DNA of 64,000 nt. Source: JAEWWD01 sp964440115. GTDB taxonomy: Bacteria; Bacillota; Clostridia; Christensenellales; CAG-138. The notes beneath the pieces were generated by a model. The model saw nothing but the letters and a program-made list of their open reading frames with translations. It did not search any database and was not told the DNA's origin. The stretch covers positions 54,178 to 118,177 of the forward strand of contig CAYTPV010000011.1 in NCBI GenBank assembly GCA_964440115.1, written 5' to 3'. Position numbers and translations under genes: made by a program. Positions 58,585 to 64,000 of this stretch are shown here, piece after piece. Within the stretch, counting starts at the first letter, position 1; each line of letters opens with the position of its first letter.

Positions 58585-59430
58585 ATGAAAAAGCTTGCTT
58601 TTCTATTATTGCTTTTGCTTCTGATACCCGGCTGTATGCGCACAAAATCACCGGCAGCCGTGCCGGGTACGTATTCTTTAGAAAACCCTACCGAACAGCA
58701 AAAGCTGGAACGGCTGCTATCCGTGACGCTGTATGATAACGGCGCGGCGCTTCTCAGAACGCCGCCGATCAGCAGTTACGCTTTGCCGCAGTGCACGTAT
58801 TCCGTTGCGGATGGCGAACTTTTGATTCACACTGCCGGTGAGAATGGCGAACAAAATGGCGACGTCATCGCGCGGTTTACAATTGTGGACAACGCATTGG
58901 TATTCCAGTCTGCGACTGTGCCGCTGTTTGCGGATTCCGGCGCGCGCTATGTGCGCACAGATCAGCCTCCGTATGAAGTGAGCAAATGGCTCGATTATTT
59001 CCATGATGAAAAAATGCCGTGGGAAGGCAGTCTGGAATTGCGGCTGCCCCAATATCCGGATACGGTATTCCGGTGGACGCCTTACGAGGTCAAAGCCATC
59101 GATTCAGACGGTGAAAAAGTGCTGTTTTCGGGAATGCCCGTTTGGAATGTGTACTTGGCAGACCTAAATGGCGATGGACTGCCGGAGTTTTGTGCGACGG
59201 TCAGCTTCGGTTCAGGTATCGTTGACAATCGTGTGATCGTGTATGATTATGCAGCAGGAAAAGCATATGAGTTGGCCGACCGCATGCAGTACGATTATGT
59301 TTTATCGTTACAAGACGGGCGGTTAATCGTAACGCAGTCTGAATACAACGGACCGGAGATTGCATCCGGTGAGTTGGCTCTTGCGGATGGGGAGCTGACG
59401 GCCAAAGGGATTGATCGTAAACCTAGATAG
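58585..59430 (+). CDS. Lipoprotein with an EF-hand-like DxNxDG loop
   Basis: The 281-residue protein has a signal peptide and lipobox (LLIPGC, Cys about 17), so it is lipid-anchored outside the cell. The N-terminal part (PGTYSLENPTEQQKLERLL) resembles a lipocalin-type or META-like strand set. The C-terminal part has VWNVYLADLNGDGLPEFCAT with a calcium-type D-x-N-x-D-G loop and FGSGIVDNRVIVYDYAAGKAY, a pattern also seen attached to clostridial BlaR1-like proteins. The function is unknown. GGGGGGT precedes the ATG at 58585. A family A arm begins just after the stop. Confidence 0.8.
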   Translation: MKKLAFLLLLLLLIPGCMRTKSPAAVPGTYSLENPTEQQKLERLLSVTLYDNGAALLRTPPISSYALPQCTYSVADGELLIHTAGENGEQNGDVIARFTIVDNALVFQSATVPLFADSGARYVRTDQPPYEVSKWLDYFHDEKMPWEGSLELRLPQYPDTVFRWTPYEVKAIDSDGEKVLFSGMPVWNVYLADLNGDGLPEFCATVSFGSGIVDNRVIVYDYAAGKAYELADRMQYDYVLSLQDGRLIVTQSEYNGPEIASGELALADGELTAKGIDRKPR

Positions 59431-59436
59431 ATAAAA

Positions 59437-59597
59437 GGGTATCGCCGCTTCCGAGCGGCGACGAGAATTTATTTTATTTAATAGCGGGAGGGCTGCGGCC
59501 CCCCGCGTCCCCCTAAGACGCGTGAAGGTTTTCGTCCTGACAAATTCCGTTTGAGCGGGGGTATTCTTATGGTATCGCCGCCTTTTGGGCTGCGACG
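59437..59597. repeat. Family A left arm plus a second left-type hairpin (R34)
   Basis: AAGGGTATCGCCGCTTC...GCGGCGACGA, linker, GCGGGAGGGCTGCGGCCCC and CCCCCTAA. A second stem TATGGTATCGCCGCC...GGCTGCGACGAAG lies at 59570 in the same orientation, so this is a direct and not an inverted pair. Confidence 0.8.
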
Positions 59598-59661
59598 AAG
59601 GTGATGCTCAAAAGGGTAAGATTGGATTGAAATCAGAGAAAAACAGGTCCTAGTCATTTTT

Positions 59662-59692
59662 TCAACCAATGGTTGAAATGAAAAGTCATTTC
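59662..59692. promoter_or_regulatory. Palindromic operator candidates
   Basis: TCAACCA-A-TGGTTGA (59662-59676) is a perfect inverted repeat, directly followed by GAAATG-AAAAGT-CATTTC (59675-59692). Both lie just upstream of the promoter of a gene whose product has an HTH domain. Confidence 0.55.
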
Positions 59693-59705
59693 GAAAGATG
59701 AGTTA

Positions 59706-59734
59706 TTGTATAGATGATTCGTAGAAATTAAAAT
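59706..59734 (+). promoter_or_regulatory. Promoter of the HTH-methyltransferase gene
   Basis: TTGTAT, 17-base spacer, TAAAAT, about 20 bases before the ATG. Confidence 0.6.
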
Positions 59735-59757
59735 ATTTACAAAGGAGGTTTGTCAAA

Positions 59758-60579
59758 ATGGATAATGAATTTACAATCAATTTACTAAAATACCGAAAAG
59801 CCAGTAATCTGACACAGGAGCAATTAGCAAAAAAAATAGGCGTTTCTTTTCAGGCCGTATCAAAATGGGAAACCGGACTTGCTTACCCAGATATTGAATT
59901 ATTGCCTGCATTGGCATCAATTTTTCAAATAAGTATCGATACGTTGTTAGGATATAGAGTTCAGAAAATCAAAATAACTGAGTATGAGGATCATTATCAA
60001 TCGGAAACTTATTATTGGGGCAACCAAGTATGGGATGGTTGCTATGAAGTTTTAAAAAAGATGCCACCGATAAGACCCTTAACATTATTGGATATAGGGT
60101 GCGGCGAAGGTCAGGCTTCCGTATTCTTTGCTAAGAATGGCTATCAAGTATCCGCCTTTGATATTGCACAGAATGGCATTGATAAAGGAATAAAACTTGC
60201 TCAGATAAATAATGTATCGGTGAATTTCTTTAACGCAAATATTTTGGACTATCAATTAGGGAATAATTTTGATGTCGTATATGGCAGCGGCGTTCTGCAA
60301 TATATTCCTTTGGAATTTAGAGATAAGTTCTTTGAGAACATACAATCACATACCAATGTCGGCGGAATTAACATATTCAATGTTTTTGTAGAGAAACCTT
60401 TTCTTCCTACGCCTCCAGATTGGGAATTAACCGAGAGCTTCTGGAAATCGGGAGAATTGTTTAGGTTCTATAAAGATTGGCAGATCGACTTCATGGAAGA
60501 AAAGATATTCGATTGTCATAGTTCAGACGTACTACATAAGCATTGTATGGATACCATTCTTGCAACTAAAGTGTGCTAA
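59758..60579 (+). CDS. XRE HTH-SAM methyltransferase fusion
   Basis: The 273-residue protein joins an N-terminal XRE HTH (about 7-62: LLKYRKASNLTQEQLAKKIG in part, SFQAVSKWETGLAYPD) to a class I methyltransferase. The methyltransferase has motif I LLDIGCGEGQASVFFAKNGY (residues 104-123), the acidic VSAFDIAQNGI and motif IV VVYGSGVLQYI. The layout resembles TehB-like tellurite or thiol methyltransferases with an attached regulator. The target is unknown. AAAGGAGG is 8 bases before the ATG. It is AT-rich compared with its neighbours. Confidence 0.9.
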   Translation: MDNEFTINLLKYRKASNLTQEQLAKKIGVSFQAVSKWETGLAYPDIELLPALASIFQISIDTLLGYRVQKIKITEYEDHYQSETYYWGNQVWDGCYEVLKKMPPIRPLTLLDIGCGEGQASVFFAKNGYQVSAFDIAQNGIDKGIKLAQINNVSVNFFNANILDYQLGNNFDVVYGSGVLQYIPLEFRDKFFENIQSHTNVGGINIFNVFVEKPFLPTPPDWELTESFWKSGELFRFYKDWQIDFMEEKIFDCHSSDVLHKHCMDTILATKVC

Positions 60580-60668
60580 GTAAGCAAATCCCCATTTAGC
60601 GGTGAGCTTGTAAGCACAGTGTAATCTAATCTTCTATTCATAGCGCCTTATTCCAGTATCAAACTATT

Positions 60669-60692
60669 TCGTCGGCTCATTTGAGCCGATAC
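60669..60692 (-). repeat. Minimal family A end (R35)
   Basis: CGTCGGCTCATTTGAGCCGATACC: only the first hairpin, directly abutting the stop of the small gene at 60695. Confidence 0.75.
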
Positions 60693-60694
60693 CT

Positions 60695-60889
60695 CTATTC
60701 CTCTTCCTTTTCGCCGTCGCCTAAAAACGACCAGTAAAACCGGCCGTCGCTGACAGATTGCTTCAATATGGAGCCATCGGTGAATACGATGTCATACCCG
60801 CCGCGCTCCCGCGTATCCGCCATGAGATAATTCACCGTCTTGCCGCAGACCTGCGTGGCAAGCTCCAGATATTCTTCTTCGAGGCCCAT
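60695..60889 (-). CDS. Small unknown protein, 64 aa
   Basis: The product (MGLEEEYLELATQVCGKTVN ... YDIVFTDGSILKQSVSDGRF ... GDGEKEEE) is acidic and soluble with one Cys. I do not recognise a family; the YDIVFTDGS strand-turn suggests a small beta-containing fold. AGGA lies 7 bases before the ATG. It ends against a family A hairpin that probably acts as terminator. The ordered composition and ribosome site favour a real gene. Confidence 0.65.
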   Translation of the reverse strand: MGLEEEYLELATQVCGKTVNYLMADTRERGGYDIVFTDGSILKQSVSDGRFYWSFLGDGEKEEE

Positions 60890-60937
60890 GATTATCCTGC
60901 CTTTATAGTTTTCGAAATGCTACCCATGTTTTTCATA

Positions 60938-61283
60938 TGGTATCGCCGCCCTTGGGCGGCGACGAAAACTTATTAATATGGGGGACTTTCGCAGTTCGCA
61001 ATAGTCGCGTTGCGTTGCGGCAAGAGCCGCTGCCTTGCGCTTCCTTGCTCACTGGTCTTTCGCTGCGCTTGTTCCTCCACAGGAGGTGCGCAGCTCCGAC
61101 TCCCATCCCCCCTAAGAGAACGAGTTGCTTTCGGTCAAAGTCTCGGGGGTTGTACATTTCTGGATTTCCTGCCCAGACTTCCTTAGAGCAGGATGCCTGC
61201 CCGTGATTGGGTGGCGATGGGGGCAACTAATAGTCGCCCCCTACACAAAAATATCCCGTCGGCTCAATATGAGCCGATACCTT
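60938..61283. repeat. Two-armed family A element with nested C (R36)
   Basis: Left arm GGTATCGCCGCC, then a reversed C (about 60986-61105) inside its second hairpin (ATGGGGGAC before, CTCCCATCCCCCC after). The C stem is CCTCC/GGAGG. The centre is about 95 bp, and the right arm has CGATGGGGGCAA/TAGTCGCC and TCGGCTCA/TGAGCCGATACC. Confidence 0.87.
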
Positions 61284-61291
61284 ATCCCTTG

Positions 61292-61355
61292 CATATGGGT
61301 TTCCAAAGGGTCGTGACGACCCTTTGGTCAGGGTGCAGGGGTGAAACCCCTGCGA
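61292..61355. repeat. Family B element after the DUF362 gene
   Basis: CCAAAGGGTCG-TGA-CGACCCTTTGG and GCAGGGGTGAAACCCCTGC, a copy of the end of the element at 21308. Confidence 0.85.
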
Positions 61356-61357
61356 TA

Positions 61358-62476
61358 TCACATTTTTACAAGCTCATACTTCTGCGATCCCAACCCGATC
61401 TTCTCCGCGTGCGCCGTACAGACGCGCCAATCGGTCGTGGGCGCGACGTCTGTGAAATGATCGTGATGGATGCGGTTGGCTTCGCCCAGCAGACTGTTCT
61501 TGAGCGGCTCCATGGCGTTGACCGCGTCCGCACAGGCGACGTCGAGCGCCACCGGGTCGAAGGACGCGAACATGCCCACGTCGGGGACGATGGGTGCGTC
61601 GTTTTCGCCGTGGCAGTCGCAGTTGGGGGAAATATCCCGCACGATGCTGATGTGAAAATGCGGCCTGCCGTTGAGCACGGCCCACGAATATTCCGCAATG
61701 CGCTTATCGAGCAGATCGTTTGCGCAATCCTGCTCGGGATGGATAGCGTCCACGGGGCACCGGGCAAGACAGCGGCCGCAGCCCACGCATATATCCCGCT
61801 CGATATGGCATACGCCGTCTTCTATTATGGGCGCGTCGTGCGCACAGATCTCCGCGCACGCGCTGCAGCCTATGCAGGCTTCTCCCCTGACGACGGCTTT
61901 GCCGTTGGAGTGCATATCCATTTTGCCCGCGCGGGAGCCGCAGCCCATGCCGATATTCTTGAGCGCGCCGCCGAAGCCCGTGCATTCATGCCCCTTGAAG
62001 TGCGTGAGGGAGATAAACACATCCGCGTCCATGATGGCGCGGCCTATGAGCGCTTCTTTGCAGAGTTCGCCGACGGGGACGGGCACGTGCGCTTCATCGG
62101 TACCCTTGAGGCCGTCGCCTATGAGTATCTGACAGCCGGTGGAAAACGGCGTATAGCCGTTCTCATACGCGAGCTCGATATGATCGAGCGCGTTCTTGCG
62201 GCGACCGACATACAGCGTGTTGCAATCGGTCAGGTACGGCCTGCCGCCGCGCTCCTTGACGAGATCCGCCACCACCTTGGCGTAATTGGGCCGCAGAAAC
62301 GCGAGGTTGCCTTCTTCGCCGAAATGCAGCTTAATGGCGGTGTACTTATGGTTGAAATCGATGCTATCGAACCCAGCCGCCACCAGCAGCCGTTTGAGCT
62401 TGTTGAGTATGCTATCGCCAACCGCGGCGCGAAAATCCGTAAAGTATACTTTAGACGGGGATTGATTTGCAGGCAT
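61358..62476 (-). CDS. DUF362 protein with two 4Fe-4S ferredoxin motifs
   Basis: The 372-residue protein matches the DUF362/ferredoxin family. The N-terminal part has KVYFTDFRA, YTAIKLHFGEEGN and YLTDCNTLYVGRR; then VFISLTHFKGHECTGFGGALKN (in part) and GMGCGSRAGK. Two 4Fe-4S motifs follow (CIGCSACAEIC and CVGCGRCLARC, about residues 200-245), then a C-terminal FASFDPVALDVACADAVN. Such proteins are thought to move electrons in the cytoplasm of anaerobes, but partners are unknown. AGGAGG is 7 bases before the ATG. A 432-residue frame on the other strand is only its shadow. Confidence 0.93.
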   Translation of the reverse strand: MPANQSPSKVYFTDFRAAVGDSILNKLKRLLVAAGFDSIDFNHKYTAIKLHFGEEGNLAFLRPNYAKVVADLVKERGGRPYLTDCNTLYVGRRKNALDHIELAYENGYTPFSTGCQILIGDGLKGTDEAHVPVPVGELCKEALIGRAIMDADVFISLTHFKGHECTGFGGALKNIGMGCGSRAGKMDMHSNGKAVVRGEACIGCSACAEICAHDAPIIEDGVCHIERDICVGCGRCLARCPVDAIHPEQDCANDLLDKRIAEYSWAVLNGRPHFHISIVRDISPNCDCHGENDAPIVPDVGMFASFDPVALDVACADAVNAMEPLKNSLLGEANRIHHDHFTDVAPTTDWRVCTAHAEKIGLGSQKYELVKM

Positions 62477-62785
62477 ATCGAGTCCTCCTGATGTTTGATC
62501 GTACGCCTTTAGTATAGGGGTTTTTGTGCGTTATGAAAAGAGCGGATACAATATGCGCTTGATGCTGGTAAACATGTCCCGGGAAATGATGGCGCGCACC
62601 GTTCTTGCTGTTGACGGCGGACCTGTACATTCGCCTAACAATGGCTGGACAAGTTCGGCACGGAATTGCAGCATAAACAAAAATCCTGCTTTTTGCGTCA
62701 AAGTAAGCTGCTATATGGTATATCGGTTTACTTCTTGTATTTAAGGCTAAGTTGCTAAACATATTAACGTATCTTCCCTCCATGG
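62477..62785. other. Intergenic stretch without a supported gene
   Basis: A 72-codon frame at 62526 has no ribosome site and no recognisable composition. Nothing else that I can support is visible before the family A arm. Confidence 0.6.
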
Positions 62786-62866
62786 GGGTACAGGGGGGCG
62801 GAACGGCCGCAGCCGTGACGCCCCCCTGTAAAAAAATTCTCGTCGGTGCCTTAGGCACCGATACCT
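62786..62866 (-). repeat. Family A single arm with a third stem type (R37)
   Basis: GGGGGTACAGGGGGGCGG and CGCCCCCCTGT form the second hairpin; the first is TCGGTGCC-TTA-GGCACCGA, not found elsewhere in the window, yet fully paired. Confidence 0.85.
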
Positions 62867-62880
62867 ATAAAACTACTACC

Positions 62881-63792
62881 CTATACTGTACCCGCTACCG
62901 TATAGCGTTCCCGAAGTTTTTCATCCATCGCTTTATCCGTACCGCAATACAGCACAATTTCCATTCTCTCTGCACTGCTGTAATATGTCGCGGGGAATTT
63001 CGACTGCGGATAAACGGTATCGTTTTTGTACTCCAGATGGCTGCCTTTGATCATAGCCTCACAGGCCTTAAAATCCCAATTCGTATCAAAACTCCACACC
63101 GTCACGGTTTCACCCTTCTTGCTAAGAATATACTCCCGCTTTACCGCCTTGGGCGCGGTGGAAAACGCAAACCGCTCCTTGGCGTATTCCATGCCATATA
63201 CCCTGTCCATGCGGTCCGATAAGAAGGGCAGCTTTTTACAGTTCTGCCCCACCCGCTCCATTAGGCGCGCAAACTCGCGGCTGTTCTTCCCGCCGGGCAG
63301 GCTGTCGCTTCGATATGCGAAGTACAGCGGATCGTAATCTCTTTCGCCGGTCTTTTTCAGAAACAGCAGCGCGCGGTCGCCTTTTTGCATGTTGATGGTC
63401 TGGCCGGGTAAAAAAGTTGTGCGGTCGATATCCAGCCAGAATTCCTGCCCGGTAATATCTCCTCTATATAAATAGCATACCTGCAGGCTATGCTCCTGAA
63501 TATGTGTTCCCCGCTCTTTCATGCCCGCAGGAACGGAAGGCGCGTATGTCACCACGCACTCGATAATCACATCCGCCTTTTTGATCAGCGCATCCATATC
63601 GCCGCCGGTTTTAGGCGCAGGGTACAGAACTGGTTGAGTTGAGCTAACGCCACCGCCCGAGACCCATTCGATGACATCCACGACGATGTCGCCGCTCTGT
63701 GCAGATGCGGGCAGCGCTGCAAGCAGCAGCGAAAAGGCAAACAGCGCGGCCAGCGCGCGCCTTACAATGGAAATCCGGTGAAAAGTGCGCAT
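62881..63792 (-). CDS. Secreted unknown protein
   Basis: The 303-residue protein has a signal peptide (RRALAALFAFSLLLAALP, cleavage near ASA). The mature part starts SGDIVVDVIEWVSGGGVSST and contains a probable beta domain with KKADVIIECVVTYAPS, HSLQVCYLYRGDITGQEFWL and GDRALLFLKKTG. This resembles a pattern found in small secreted clostridial proteins that sense or bind metabolites, but I cannot name a family. GGAGG is 7 bases before the ATG at 63792; a 20-codon extension of the frame is not supported. Its job is unknown. Confidence 0.82.
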   Translation of the reverse strand: MRTFHRISIVRRALAALFAFSLLLAALPASAQSGDIVVDVIEWVSGGGVSSTQPVLYPAPKTGGDMDALIKKADVIIECVVTYAPSVPAGMKERGTHIQEHSLQVCYLYRGDITGQEFWLDIDRTTFLPGQTINMQKGDRALLFLKKTGERDYDPLYFAYRSDSLPGGKNSREFARLMERVGQNCKKLPFLSDRMDRVYGMEYAKERFAFSTAPKAVKREYILSKKGETVTVWSFDTNWDFKACEAMIKGSHLEYKNDTVYPQSKFPATYYSSAERMEIVLYCGTDKAMDEKLRERYTVAGTV

Positions 63793-63899
63793 AGGAATCC
63801 TCCACGAGAGATGTAGTATCCATATAATAACAGATTTGTATGAATATATCATGAACAGATGGGTGGTTTTTGATATGTTTTATTTTGCTGGGTGGATAA

Positions 63900-63964
63900 T
63901 AGGTATCGGCTCATGCTGAGCCGACGAGGATTTATTTTATTTAATAGCGGGAGGGCTGCGGCCC
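63900..63964 (+). repeat. Family A left arm cut by an insertion sequence (R38)
   Basis: TAGGTATCGGCTCATGCTGA, linker TTTATTTTATTTAATA and GCGGGAGGGCTGCGGCCC, then an abrupt change. In intact copies CCGCG would follow. Confidence 0.85.
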
Positions 63965-64000
63965 TGAACTGAACCCCAAAAGTTAGACAAAAGATCGAGT
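63965..64000 (+). mobile_element. Left tip of an IS3-family insertion sequence
   Basis: TGAACTGAACCCCAAAAGTT followed by AGACA is the terminal inverted repeat typical of IS3-type elements. It starts exactly at the break in the family A arm. Only 36 bases are in the window, so the transposase genes are not visible. Confidence 0.75.

Noticed and set aside
61193..62491. Plus-strand open frame of 432 codons opposite the DUF362 gene
   Set aside because: It lacks a ribosome site and domain; the minus strand has two ferredoxin motifs.
986..63964. CRISPR array
   Set aside because: The repeats are dispersed, inverted, of unequal length and without regular spacers; no cas gene is present.

Overview
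The window looks like part of a chromosome from a spore-forming member of the Clostridia (Bacillota) with fairly GC-rich coding DNA. The evidence is an unmistakable spo0A, Firmicutes-style gene sets (rpmH-rnpA-yidD-yidC-khpB-mnmE, rqcP, DUF951, a fused YkoD-type ECF ATPase), strong GGAGG ribosome binding sites and several TTG/GTG starts. I cannot name the genus. A few AT-richer genes (the broken BglII-like nuclease, a GNAT, an unknown 194-aa protein, an HsdR-N protein, an HTH-methyltransferase) look like later arrivals.

Layout. 1-0.9 kb: end of the ATP synthase operon (atpD tail, atpC). 1-7.4 kb: small stand-alone genes (four-helix protein, DUF429, YccF, superoxide reductase, YdeI-like, EF-Tu domain-III-like) and a 620-aa regulator with two HTH domains. 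8-16 kb: murC, an ECF vitamin transporter operon (ykoE-ykoD-ykoC plus DUF169) and an LCP cell-wall ligase. 16-19 kb: HD hydrolase, spo0A, FMN flavoprotein. 19.5-22 kb: a 39-aa Cys7-Arg9 peptide gene and an isolated phage terminase pair. 22-33 kb: a sortase-type surface protein, membrane proteins, a frameshifted BglII-type endonuclease, an MFS carrier, two type I signal peptidases, a TPR protein, and the operon mscS-DUF951-lepB. 33.5-37 kb: M1 peptidase, rqcP, ispDF. 38.8-44 kb: mnmE, khpB, yidC, yidD, rnpA, rpmH, all reading left. 44.6-50 kb: GNAT, MFS, ybaK, a GIN-domain lipoprotein, then a cluster of DnaA-box-like doublets (48.82-49.16 kb) placed where a Firmicutes origin would be expected relative to rpmH, although dnaA is not in the window. 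50-64 kb: EamA carrier, two paralogous triple-BsuPI-domain secreted proteins, a dehydrogenase-like protein with altered catalytic motifs, a second four-helix paralogue, an HsdR-N nuclease, lipoproteins, an HTH-methyltransferase fusion, a DUF362 ferredoxin-type protein, and the left tip of an IS3-type insertion sequence at the very end.

The most striking content is between the genes. Nearly every intergenic gap carries members of a modular repeat system. Family A arms begin GGTATCGCCGCC, contain two strong hairpins joined by an AT-rich linker, and end in CCCCC; they usually occur as two facing arms around a short locus-specific centre. Family B is a GC-rich hairpin followed by a palindrome of the type CCAAAGGG...CCCTTTGG. 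Family C (about 110 bp) and family D (about 45 bp) sit repeatedly in the loops of hairpins of A, B or C, so the elements are nested. Stems differ between copies by compensating changes on both sides, which argues that the fold, not the sequence, is kept. No gene in the window obviously moves them.
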